This document shows, one piece after another, positions 23,331 to 34,221 of a stretch of DNA of 64,000 nt (positions within the stretch are counted from its first letter, which is position 1; every line of letters begins with the position of its first letter). Position numbers and translations under genes: made by a program. The DNA lies in assembly GCA_973895155.1 (NCBI GenBank), contig OZ316896.1, forward strand, positions 13,950,001 to 14,014,000, in the 5' to 3' direction. Below the pieces are notes generated by a model. That model searched no databases. It was not told where the DNA came from and saw only the letters and a list, made by a program, of their open reading frames with translations. This stretch comes from Marsupella aquatica. Taxonomy: Eukaryota; Marchantiophyta.

Positions 23331-24130
23331 ATTTACACTGGAATTACAGAGGAAGTTTTTGGTTTAGTGGGGTCACCAACTTCGTTTTTGTGCTGGTTTG
23401 GAATTTCTTGTCCCTGTGGTTCATGGACTCCCCTCCTCTCCCTGCGCTGCATGGATTGTACAGGGCTCAATGGTCTGCAAAACAATGCTTTTTCTTTTGT
23501 TTCAAACCAATATCTTCATGGTATGATTCTCATGTGCTGGTGTATAGCAAGCTCCAGGTAGTATTCAACTGTAGCCTTTTTGAAGATTTGTTTGGCTCTA
23601 CTGACTTAAACCTCTTCAAATTTTCCATCGGAACTTGGATTCCATGACTCAAATCGGCAGTAAAAACGATTTGGGGAACGAACACGCAATACAACAGAAC
23701 TGTCATGTCTCTATTTGATTCCCCCAATTACCCTTGCTTGAAAGCTACTGTAATTGCACAGTTTACTCAAAAGCTTCCCCCCAATTCTCCTCCTCTACTT
23801 CCCTGTTTCTATATTGGCATTGGTTCCCTCCCCACTTCTTCTCCCTCTCTACTGCCTTGTGTTTTTAAACAGTGCATGGTTGACTGCTTTTTGATAGGCC
23901 ATTAAGGTCACTATGGACACTATGGAGATACTCTGCACGCTTACTGTAGGAGTATGTCAATCTCGGCCTGGATTTCATGGACAAGTCCTACTGTATTATT
24001 ACTGTACATTCTTCTTCCAACAAACCATCCTTTCTTTACTTGCAATTAAAGATGACCCTGTGAGCAAAGCAAAACAAGGCAAGGCACGCAATCATCAGTA
24101 AGTTGCCATCGTCTCGGGAGGGTGCACTTA
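23331..24130. other. intergenic DNA, nothing recognised
   Basis: A 122-codon plus-strand frame (23279-23647) has no recognisable motif. No repeats beyond those listed were seen. Confidence 0.35.
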
Positions 24131-24133
24131 CTT

Positions 24134-24289
24134 GCAGCACACCGCACATCAGGGTAATTTTCTTGGTTTTTTTTTCCCTTTTTAGCCAAGTGGCTAATGT
24201 GAACTAGAAGAGCAGCACACCGCACATCAGGGTAATTTTCTTGGTTTTTTTTTCCCTTTTTAGCCAAGTGGCTAATGTGAACTAGAAGA
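24134..24289. repeat. 78-bp tandem duplication
   Basis: GCAGCACACCGCACATCAGG and the rest of the unit start at 24134 and again at 24212, essentially identical, including the T-run and AGCCAAGTGGCTAATGTGAA. The near identity indicates a recent event. Confidence 0.92.
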
Positions 24290-24504
24290 CCCTAGGAACA
24301 TTAGTTATCTATTTTCTCCGCATAAAGATGATTTAAGGATACACATCGAATTCTAGCTAGTGGGTCTCCGATTAAGTGCAAAAATGGCTAGTCCATCCTC
24401 AAACCAACAATGAAATTGAAAGTAAGTCTATAATAGTGATTGAGAGCTACTGTACTTTGCAGGGTCTACCTTACTCTAGACCATACCTCTGGGTGCTTAA
24501 TTGA

Positions 24505-25017
24505 AGTTTAGGGTGTTAATGAAAAATAGAGACTGTGGGCAAGGTAAGTCTCTGAAAATAGCCAAGAGAGGAGCACGGATGTACTCACCTCTCCATTCAC
24601 TTCAAAGAACTTGCACTCAGGCTAGTGCCAGACAAAACACCTAACAATTTTAGTACACAGTTGTGAAGCAAAGGTTTAGGGTGTTAATGAAATATAGAGA
24701 CTGTGGGCAAGGTAAGTCTCTGAAAATAGCCAAGAGAGGAGCACGGATGTACTCACCTCTCCATTCACTTCAAAGAACTTGCACTCAGGCTAGTGCCAGA
24801 CAAAACACCTAACAATTTTAGTACACAGTTGTGAAGCAAAGGTTTAGGGTGTTAATGAAATATAGAGACTGTGGGCAAGGTAAGTCTCTGAAAATAGCCA
24901 AGACAGGAACACGGATGTACTCACCTCTCCATTCACTTCAAAGAACTTGCACTCAGGCTAGTGGCAGACAAAACACCTAACAATTTTAGCACACAGTTGT
25001 GAAGCAAAGGTTTAGGG
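24505..25017. repeat. 168-bp tandem repeat, three copies
   Basis: Units begin at 24505, 24673 and 24841 (GTTTAGGGTGTTAATGAAA). The array ends with a partial fourth start near 25009. The copies differ at only a few positions (for example AAAAAT/AAATAT, AGAGAGGAG/AGACAGGAA, GTGCCAG/GTGGCAG). The period is close to the roughly 165-180 bp typical of plant satellite monomers, but three copies are a local array, not a centromeric block. Confidence 0.93.
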
Positions 25018-25439
25018 TGAAATCTAGTTAATTTATGCCACTATAAAAATAGCTGTCCATCCATTGCACATCAAAATGTTACAATGTAAGAGGAACAACA
25101 ATCAATGATATAAAGAAAATAATTAAGTTCATCATGTTATGGAATGACATATTACACTGTATAGTGTCACTTATGGTGTGTAATTACCAAAACTGAGAAT
25201 TACTAGATTATCACTCATTTAAAGCAAAATTAATACTGTGCCATCTTTTTAGTTTATTTACTAGTTTGTCACCTTTAACCCTGTGTGTTCTCAATTGTCG
25301 GATGAATTGGGCCGTACATAAATTAACAGCCAACGGTGAAAAAAGGTGATAAAGTAATAATTTAAAAAATAAAATGGCAGAGTATTAATTTCCAATCAAA
25401 ACAGTGGCAATCTAGTAATTCTCACGGGGAGAGGCTAAA

Positions 25440-26179
25440 AAGACGCCACAATACCACATCACGTGAGTTCTGTAGAATTCCTTCTTCTGTTTCTCGCTTT
25501 GTCGGCCTTTTGCGTGTGTCTGGATTACTGGCTGGCAGCGCTAGATGGTGCTTATTACTCCAGTAGTAGGGCCAACTGGTCCGAGTCCATCAGTCCAGGA
25601 TTTGAGTTGCAGCCTGGAAGCGAAGCGAAGAGGAGACTTCGGAGAGGGAGTGGAGGTGGTCCGTGGGCCGTGGCTCACTCTCCCTCTTGTGCTTTTATGA
25701 TGCCCTCGGAGGACATATTCGATTGGCAGCTTCTTAGCTGTTCTGGATTGCCCACCTAACGACTGACTCGTATTCATTCTGTAATCTGTACAGCCAGCAT
25801 CTGACAAGCTTGAAGCTCGACTGCTGGTGGGGCCTGGCTCGTTTCGTGTCCTCTTAGGTCCGTGTTGGCTGTTTCCCTTGAGAAATCATCAGTCTGGTCT
25901 CTCTCTCTCTCTCCCTCTCTCTTTGGAACAAACGTTCTACTGTGTGGATAGGTGACAAGACCTCCGTGCCTCGCTTATTTGAGCATTGTGACTCCTGCTT
26001 CTGTGGGCTCTGGAAGCTGGTCGTTAGCACATCGAGGTGGTGGTACGGTGGCTGTCAGCAGAAACGATTCTCTGGTACGCTTAGGTTTGTTTTGTTTTGT
26101 AAGAAGTGCAAGGAACGAGAGAGTTTGGTGGGGAGTGAACGATAGTGAGTGAGTGAGTGAGTGAGTGAGCAAGAGCAAG
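25440..26179 (+). promoter_or_regulatory. COMT upstream region with G-box, CT tract and GTGA microsatellite
   Basis: A G-box core CACGTG lies at 25460-25465. A CT-rich microsatellite at about 25897-25922 is typical of plant promoter or leader regions. A tetranucleotide run (GTGA/GAGT, about six units) at about 26145-26168 ends 11 bases before the ATG. It makes a GTG-initiated upstream extension of the frame possible on paper, but ATG at 26180 is the natural start. Transcription start sites were not identified. Confidence 0.45.
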
Positions 26180-28154
26180 ATGGCAGATGTGTTATCCAGG
26201 ACATGGACGTGCTTGACGGCGTTGGCTAGTTCCACACTACCGGAGCAGGGGCAAGCTGGGGATGGACGGGAGAAGGTGTTGCTGCAATATGTGCTCGATA
26301 ATGCCGAGAACAATCCCGAGTCCGTGCTGAAGACCATCGACAAATATGCGCAGAGGTCGTGGCTTATGAACATTGGTGATCAGAAGGGACTCATCCTATT
26401 GCAATCGCTGAAGAGTGCGAATCCGAAAGCAGTTCTGGAGCTGGGAGCGTACGTTGGATACTCTGCCACACTCATGGCGTCCAATCTGGAAGCTGACTCG
26501 AGGATCATTTCTCTGGAAATGTCGGAGGAAAATGCCAGCATAGCTCGGCAGGTCATAGATCGCGCAGGTTGGTTCCTTGTCGTTGAGATTCTTAACGTTT
26601 TCCCCTAGCACAGCAGAGCGCCTAGCTGAACTGAACTGGACGGAACCGACCGAGCGCCCCTCGGAGCGGAATATTATATGTTTCCACCAATGTGATGTAA
26701 TTTGTGGGTCCAGGTCTTTGATAGTGCCTTTTTATGTCCCTTCTTTGGTGCGCTGAATACTGAAGGAGGGTAGTTTTGTAGATCAGCAGTGCGAGGAGCC
26801 TGCCGCTTGTTCAGCCTCTAATCTCCTGGGTCCTGGTTCTGTTGTTGACATCTTTCTAGACAAAGCAAATCCATACCCCTTGCCAAGCCACATGACAAGT
26901 TTCGGATGGGGTCCGAGTTCCTCACGTAGAGGAGTAGAAATGCCCAAATCACTCTGGATCCTCTATCCCTGCCAAGCCTTCTGTCGCAGATGAATCTCTG
27001 ACTGACGTAGATGTGTGGAGGAGGTTGTTGAAAGCCTTTCGCTGCGTCCTCGGTCGGATAGTGAAGCACAGATGTACCCTCCAACTTGGATCGTTTACTT
27101 CTCGTCTTCTCTGTCGTTTGGCTGGCTACGCGCCGTAGGCTCCGACCTCAGGATTCCTGGTTCTCTGTCAGTGATCCATTTCAGGACACGCACGTCGAAA
27201 ACATTTTTAGAACGATCTCTGACGGACGTAGATGTGTGCGAAAGGTTTTTGAAAGCCTTTCATCGCGTCCGCAGTCGAAAATGAAGATGTATCCTTCAAT
27301 TTGGATCGTTTGCTTCTGTTCTTCTCTGTCGTTTGGCTGCTCTAGCTACGCGCCGTAGGCTCCGACCTGAGGCTCCGACCCATTTCAGGATAGATAGTCG
27401 AGAGCCTTGGTGACCTAGTTTTCGACAGATGTACTCGGTCACGATTCGTTGTCCGTATTGTCTCGCTCACAATCTGTGTCCAGTAGTCCGAAAAGTCCGG
27501 ACCTTCGATTCCTGGTGACGAGTCGATGACGAGTGTTTGGTGGAAGTTATTTAGCTCAGTTCACTGTTTCGTGATAGATGAGAATGTGGTTGTTTTATTT
27601 CGTCTTTCGTCTCTTCGCTCCGTGTGAGGAGCTTTGGATCTGCGGTCCTGATGCTTACACCGGAAGTGGGTTCACCTTTGGAAAGTTCACTATCGAGAAC
27701 GGGGTCATTGATTGACGTGTCAGTTCCAGCCTTCTGGGCTCATTCTTGTTCTGCAAATCCGTCGTCGATGTTTGTCCAGCTCGTCTCTAAGTTCTGCCTG
27801 CTGTTCTCTTTCGCAGGACTCTCCGACAAAGTGGACGTTGTGACTGGAATTCTTACAGACAAGGTAGAAGAGGTGAAGAAGATATTGGAGCATCAGGGTC
27901 GGAAGCATTTCGACTTCGTTTTCATCGACCACGACAAGAATTACTACTTGTCTGATTTCCTGATATTGAAAGAGCATGGACTTGTGGGGAAAGGCACAAT
28001 TCTCTTCGCTGACAACATGCGCATTCCTGGCTCGCCCTTGTACCGAGAATACATGGACAAGCACAAGGACGAGTATGAAACGATAGAAACTAAGACGAGC
28101 TTCGAGTACTTGAGGTGGCTGCCGGACAGCGTCCTCGTAACAACGTGCAAGTGA
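26180..28154 (+). CDS. COMT: catechol O-methyltransferase-like, SAM- and Mg2+-dependent
   Basis: Two exons, 26180-26567 and 27817-28154, join in phase 1 (GCAG|GTTGGT donor, TTCGCAG|GA acceptor) to give 241 residues. The fold is that of animal/fungal COMT, which methylates a catechol hydroxyl using S-adenosylmethionine. Matches to rat COMT, from family knowledge: SAM-binding LELGAYVGYSA (residues about 86-96) and ISLEM (adenosine-binding Glu); metal ligands D167, D195 and N196 (IDHDK and ADNMRIPG); general base K170; E226 (SFEYL) at the place of the substrate-orienting Glu. The family Trp before the catalytic Lys is Asp here (HDK, not HWK). About 40 extra N-terminal residues show no clear signal peptide, so the enzyme is probably cytosolic. 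It is distinct from the plant lignin enzymes COMT and CCoAOMT. The natural substrate is unknown. Confidence 0.9.
26994..27390. repeat. direct duplication inside the COMT intron
   Basis: A segment of about 165 bp starting near 26994 (ACGTAGATGTGTG, then TTGAAAGCCTTTC, TCGTTTGGCTG and TACGCGCCGTAGGCTCCGAC) is repeated from about 27214. The copies are about 80-85 percent alike by eye. The duplication accounts for roughly a quarter of the 1249-bp intron and is absent from coding sequence. Confidence 0.85.
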
Positions 28155-28610
28155 TGACGCTCCTGCGCAGTTGATGAAAGCCTTAAACTGAGCGCCTCAC
28201 TGTTGAGTTCAACGTCATTGTCGTTCTGTGATTATTGGATTCAAGCGCTGGGTTCTGGAGAATTGAAAGAAAATATCACTGCTAGTCGGTTGGGCGGGCG
28301 TCCTACCTAGCCGAACTCGGGCTCCCGATCGGAAGAGTTCGGCTCTTCAATCCAGTTTTACTCCTGGAGACTAAGAACGGTGGCACAGACAATCCAGAAT
28401 GGCCGGTTGTAGACGAGTGTCGTCGAGGTAGTAATGCTGAAATGTATATTTGCTGTAATGCTGTATGTAAGCCGTAAATTTAGCTTAGCTCTTGGATTAA
28501 ACATTTATCCACGACATTGACATAACCTTCTCACATTCACTGGGGAGAAAGAACTCAGAGCCTTTGACCGAGAAGGGATGACTAGGTCTGCGGCCATCAA
28601 ACAAAGTTCC
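28155..28610 (+). other. COMT 3' flank
   Basis: Probably contains the 3' untranslated region; AT-rich stretches near 28440-28510 (TGTAATGCTGTATGTAAG, ATTAAACATTTA) could serve as plant polyadenylation signals. No coding frame is seen. Confidence 0.35.
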
Positions 28611-28774
28611 CTGTTAGGTAGGACTGTAGTTATTGAAGTCGTTTACCGCCACCAGGTCTCCAGTCATGATGCAGTCTGGCGTGAATAATTTGGCACATGA
28701 AAGTGGACGGAATCTCTCACGTAGTTCCTGGTGCACTAGTGATGTGATGTACTGGCAGGAAAGGCTTTTTCTCT

Positions 28775-28866
28775 TTGCCAGAGAGGCCAAATTTGAACCT
28801 CGAGTCTTGTATCTATTGCCTCCCAAGCAAGAGCTTCCAATCATTGTTATGGTCATCCGAGGCTAG
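28775..28866 (-). mobile_element. possible tRNA-derived SINE head
   Basis: On the minus strand GAGGTTCAAATTTGG resembles a pol III B box. It is preceded, about 30-40 bases upstream, by GGAAGCTCTTGCTTGGGAGGC, which resembles the head of a tRNA-related sequence. The A box is weak and no A-rich tail is clear, so this is tentative. Confidence 0.35.
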
Positions 28867-31818
28867 GTTTATCAGGGTACTCTCAATGTATTTTTTGCAA
28901 ATTCTGGAAATGTAGTGATGCTGATTCAGCGACTCTTGTGTACTCCAGTTTGTGGAGGTGAGGTACGATGAATTGGGTTTGTCAACGTGAGTCGAGTATG
29001 ACGCTACGTTGCAAATCTTCATGGTTGTATCTGAATTGAGGTTTGTAAAGAGGTGACAGAATTTTTCCGAAATCCATGCGAATTGTAGCTCAAGTTTGTC
29101 CGATTAGTTACGACCTAGATTCAATCAGATACGGTACTGATACTGTTTGATTAGCATAGTAGCCATTCATTTTGCATCTCGGACGACAATTTACGCTAGG
29201 TTCTGATCGCACTAGCATTCATGATCCTAATCAGAACTTGCTTCCCCTTCTTTGTCCTGAAACCCGTCGTGCCGCAGTTGATGGCGAGAGAGAATGATTC
29301 CAAAGAAACGCCTGATTGAATAACTGGCCCAAAATGATTGTCTTCTGGGGAGATTCAATACGTAGCTTGTGGGAGATTTTGTAAAGAGAGAAACAGTGAA
29401 GAAGCTTGATTTGGGACGGGTCGGAACTGGGGTGAATGGATTGCGCCAGCACATGCGTATGTATGCTCAGAAGGTTTTAAGTTCAATCGACTCAACAGGA
29501 GCACCAGAACGTGGAATGACCTCGGCATGCCAGAGGAACGTCAAAAATTCGACTACATCACTGTTACTTTCACAGCATCCTTCCACATCAGAGCACGACA
29601 GTCAACTCTGATTCCCGCGCCTACGATTGTAACTGACAAGGCTAGCCTGTAAGCTGATGCACCGGCCCTCACGTTTATCTGCCACCGACCAATTCACAGT
29701 GCACTTGCTAGAAAGGGTGCTTTTCTGAAGTTCACCAATTCAGCATTTGTGTTGTTATTCGGTGTCGTTAAATTACCGGTGAGATCTGCTGCGTTCATTC
29801 TGGAGGGAGGTACTTCTCGACCAACCACTTCACTGCCAGTTAGCCCAACTCACATAGCACCCAAGCTCCCACCCACACCTACACGAGAAAGAAAGAGAAA
29901 GAAAGAGAGAGCGCTTTTATACCAGGCTTTACAGTGGGCCTCCCACCAGGGTCTATCTAGTTTGCAGTTGTGGGAGCTGTTGCCTTACTTTATTGGGTCT
30001 CGCCTCCTCGGCTCATTTTCTGATTTATCAGTGGTTTAAAAGGCTTTCAGAAGGAAGGTTTCTCTAGTTTATCTTATTGTACATTGCAACTGTGTTTTAT
30101 TAGAAGGCTTCACTTTTTATTTGGCAGTGGTTCAAAGGTTTTTAGAAGAAAGGTTTCATTAGTTTATTTTAATTTTACAATGCAATTGTAGCACTTATGA
30201 AAAGCGGGTACCTCACGTAGACCGGTTATGGGTTGCACCGAGCATGTCAGAACTCAGAAGGACAGTAGTTACTAGTTAGTGCGATTTCTTTCTGTCGATT
30301 CGCTTAGGGACAGACGATTCTACTGGTTGCTTGCACGGATGGCGTTTGCTTTCTGTCAATTTCGTGTAGGTACAGATCATTCTACAGGGTGCATGTATGG
30401 ATCACGTCAGGCCTCGGAAGGAGAGTGAGTTAATGAGTTAGCTTAATTTTATTCTGTCAATTATTTAGGGACGAGGTTAGCGCTGTAAATAATCTATTAT
30501 TGAAAAAATTGAGTCCCTCTTACAAACCTTTAGCTAATATTTGTGAGACTTAGTAACAAAATTATAATGCAAATTGTAATGGTAGTCCAAGCATTTTGAT
30601 CTAAATTAGTGTTTATCTTGCTTTTAATAATAAAGCATGAAATCTAGGGAATGTATTTATGGCACTGAAAGAACCGTGTAAGCCTTCCAAATATGCTTCT
30701 TTTGTTATTAAAGCCTTTTCTTTGGGTCCTACGGTAGAGATTTATCTTCGAGATTAATGTACGTTGTTGTTTCCTGGATATCCTTGGAAACCTGAGAAAC
30801 CTGTTTGCATGTCTTAGGGTGGCTCCACAAGAGTTTTTGAATTTACTCTGAAATTGAATCTGGAAAGCATAATGATTGGAAGCTACTGTAGTTGGTTTTA
30901 CAAGACAGGGACCGAGGCCCCATTCAGATATGCTGTCTCGGGATCCTAAAAGGCAGACGTGGTCCAAACATTTCCAAATTTTGGGCCTTATCTTTAGAAC
31001 AAGTCCACACTTTATTGAAATCATCAAAGAAATTTGCGTAGACACATGTTAGATCCAACCCACACTGCAGGGTCACCTTTTCTATCTGTTGCATTCCGAT
31101 AAAACCAATTGCACCCTTTGTTCCATGGTATCTGTGATCGGCTATTTTCCCATGGAACATGCATGAGACAACAAATGCCCCACATGACATTACTTAGCTC
31201 AAACAACTACATAAACAGACTATCATATGGAAAATTTCATAGATCTTAATGTATCTCCAACAAAGCAAAACAAAGGATATTTGGTCCAAGTGCTTAACTT
31301 AGCTTCTTCTGAAGGGTGTAAACTTTCTGTTTGAGATTTGGATTGTGGTCTCTGCTTTCCATATGCCTAAGTTATTTGGGAGCACAATAATAAAAAACCA
31401 GACATAATCATGAGTTGGGCCCTTAAGAAAAAGAGGAAGAGACCTGGGCATACTCAACAAACACACTGAAATTGGATGCATCTGGTGTAAGGTGGTCACC
31501 CAGCTCTTGTGTGTGGCAAAGGGGGTTTATTCATTAGGAAGGAAACCAAACCTGAAAGACAAGACCGCACAACTGGCCCAAACATATGGGTCAGGTTAGT
31601 ATATAATGACGTCCTTAAAACAGGCCATTATGGGCTGGTACCCTTATAACAGGCTCTAGGTATGTCTTCAGGGGCTATTATCATCCATAGTGCCGTTCTA
31701 CTAGGGCGTTCATACACTTAAGATCTATAATTTGACTTTTTGTACTTTTAAAAAAGTACAATAGAGGAGAAGTTTTATAAAGCCGTGAGAAAAAGCAGGA
31801 AGGGCGTTGCATTTTATC
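28867..31818. other. intergenic DNA, nothing recognised
   Basis: About 3 kb with only short frames. A GAAAGA-rich microsatellite occurs near 29886-29912. A loosely duplicated pair of AAGG-TTTC stretches occurs at about 30040-30170, and similar paired stretches with TTCTGTCAAT at about 30280-30470. No gene is supported. Confidence 0.4.
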
Positions 31819-32585
31819 ATTGCCTTCTATTTGTCAGTAAAACAGGCACTATAAAAGTGTGAAAAGTAAATCACAACAAGGGAATCGCAAACGACAGTGG
31901 AACATTGATTTGGTATAGAAGCTTTTCGAAAAGGGGGCGGGGGGGGGGGACGAACAACGGTAAGTAGGAAGCACCCGAAAATGATGGAGGAGGAGGTTAC
32001 ATTATTGTATTCGAGGGGGACGATCCTACCCTCGTAACCGCCTCATGTTTTTTTTTGGGTATGTCTATAAATGGTTATGATGAGGCATTACCCACCCCGA
32101 ATCCTGGGCCAACCTGGCCCGTGGCAAAGTTGCATGTATTTTTACTTTTTTAAAGTATCGAGTAAGGTGCAAGTAGACCCTGGCAGCGGACGCCAGCCAC
32201 AAATGACAGAATGCAGTTAAAAATTTACTATTGCCTTCTATTTGTCAGTAAACCACATACTAGAAGGGGGAAAGAATGAGAAAAATAAACCCTCAACAAG
32301 GGAAACGCAAACGACTGGGGAACAGTGATTTCGTATCGAAGCTTTTCTAAAGGGGGAGTAAATTCATAACAACAAAAAGTTACACACCAAAGTTTATAAA
32401 CCAGTAAAAAACAAAGTAAAATGAAAGGAAAGAAAAAGTCTCCGAAGAAAAAGAGTTCCAAAAGAGGACAGAAATTAATGGGGAAATTAATGGGGAAGAC
32501 ATTCGCAACAACGGAAAGTGGAGGCACCCCAAAAGCATGGAGGCGGAGGTTCCATTATTGTAGTGGCGGGATAATCCTACTCTAC
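31819..32585. repeat. two diverged direct copies of a repeat
   Basis: ATTGCCTTCTATTTGTCAGT begins both copies, at 31819 and 32230 (offset about 411 bp). Both continue with CAACAAGGGAA-CGCAAACGAC and GAAGCTTTTC, and end with GCATGGAGG/GATGGAGG, CATTATTGTA and GATAATCCTAC/GACGATCCTAC. Copy 1 also contains a long G run at about 31936-31949. No protein is encoded. Confidence 0.75.
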
Positions 32586-33079
32586 AGAACAAACAGAAAG
32601 TGGAATAGGGTTCTTAAAAAAAACAAATAGCCCTCAAGATCGGTCGTCGCGTGCCTGGCACGCGCCTCTGAAGCAAAAGAACTCTCCGCTACAGAAGCAA
32701 TGCTGGAACCCGGGCCTGCGTAATTGGACGTGGCGCTATGTGGGTCAGCTAGAGGCGCGTGCCAGGCACGAGCAAGTCCCCGGTATAGTGCCAATCTACT
32801 TGTAGAGAATCTGTAGCAACCCCTTTCCTTGTGACAGTGAAGGAGGCCGCCCACATAAAGGCAAGGTTGACGGTAAAGTCCCACACTGTACTCCTATACA
32901 ATAATAATGTGTAACGTATGGAGCCCCTTATCTTTTTTTGTTCCAGTGCATATTGTACGGACCATTAATATCAGGCACAATTCCCCAAATCTCACCTTGA
33001 ATGGTAACGATATTCTGCCCTGGATAATTGCACAGTGTATAATTGCATGCATTGGATGATTGCAGGGTGGTTGTTTAGT

Positions 33080-33211
33080 CCCTTAATAATAACGTAATCT
33101 TTTTAATAAATGCAACAAAAAATGCACCGTCTCTAAGTGCAAATTGTCCCTTAAATAATATGGTAATTGTTTTTACAAATGCACCAAAAAAATGCACGTC
33201 TCTAAATGCAA
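33080..33211. repeat. 68-bp tandem duplication, diverged
   Basis: Two units start at 33080 and 33148 (CCCTTAATAATAACGTAATC versus CCCTTAAATAATATGGTAAT), each ending in CTAAGTGCAAATTGT or CTAAATGCAAATTGT. Differences and small indels show an older event. Confidence 0.7.
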
Positions 33212-34050
33212 ATTGTCTGTCACTAAAGGATAGATATATAAGTACATTTCAGTTTACATAAGTATAGATGTTTACTCAATTATTAAAACACATATGTTTG
33301 AAATATTTGTTGATAAGTGCAACAAGTAATTACACATTATAGTTTCATGCATTTATCCAGTTGAATTGTGCACTATGAGTGTTCTGGGTATGATAAATCT
33401 ATGCCTATGACCTAACACTACATTTGTGGAAGTGCTTGATGATTAATAGTCATGTTGTTAGTCCAAGTGAATTTGGGGCCATAACTTGATGATTAATACT
33501 ACTAAAGCAATTTTTAGTTTTGCACCTGTAATGCAACTGAGATGGAGGACACATAAGAGAACACAAACCCAAATGTTTGATACTAACACAATGCAAATTT
33601 ATCTAAAGTAATTTACCCCTCCTCAGTCTATGATGAAGCCCTCAACCCAAATGACCAGAAATTCCCTGTCACTTTGATGTAAGTGTGGCTCAACCTACTC
33701 GTCTAGCATAACTATAAATTATTTGAACCTATGAATATAATTATTAGACTTAGACTAAAATTTTGGGAAATGTGGTCCATGGGGACTTCAAAGTCCACCA
33801 TGGAACATCATTTATTATTAATGAATTAAATTTAAAGCAAGTTGTCCTTATTAAATGAGAATGAAAACTCTATGTAGATTTTAATGTGGAAAATTTGGCA
33901 GACCCAATGGCTCTTAGTGCATGAAAGAAATCTTTTTGTGTACATGCAGTTTTTAGAGATTTCATTGAGACGTCTCACTTAACACAATTGGAATCAAAAG
34001 ACAGAAGGTAAAATGCAAAGTTATAATAAAAATTATGTAGTTGGCATAAA
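33212..34050. other. AT-rich intergenic DNA, nothing recognised
   Basis: No open frame of note and no repeat noticed. Confidence 0.35.
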
Positions 34051-34059
34051 CTTAACATC

Positions 34060-34111
34060 TAGCCCAACAGGTAGGACTCTGATGAGAATGCGGGATCCCT
34101 GGTTCAAGCCC
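34060..34111 (+). mobile_element. tRNA-derived SINE or tRNA relic (pol III A and B boxes)
   Basis: Box A is TAGCCCAACAGG at 34060-34071 and fits the TRGYNNARNNGG consensus at every defined position. Box B is GGTTCAAGCCC at 34101-34111 and fits GGTTCRANNCC. The 29-base gap between them is normal for a tRNA gene. The flanks do not fold into an acceptor stem or anticodon arm, so it is not an intact tRNA. A SINE head is the best explanation. Its 3' end is not defined. Confidence 0.6.
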
Positions 34112-34221
34112 TGCCAGAGGTGTAGTGCATTCCAAAACATCCAGAAAAACTCTTCCACCAAACAGGTAAAACAAATATTTAAAGGAATGGTTGAATCTTG
34201 AGAAAAATTTTAATGGGTTCC

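Noticed and set aside
24505-25017. Regular direct repeats as a CRISPR-like array
   Set aside because: Units are contiguous 168-bp tandem copies without unique spacers, and the genome is a plant.
25463-25759. 98-codon plus-strand frame with a hydrophobic start, upstream of COMT
   Set aside because: Begins at GTG, not ATG, and does not join the COMT frame by any evident splice; treated as promoter/leader.
34060-34111. Functional tRNA gene
   Set aside because: A and B boxes are present but no acceptor stem or anticodon loop can be drawn from the flanking bases.
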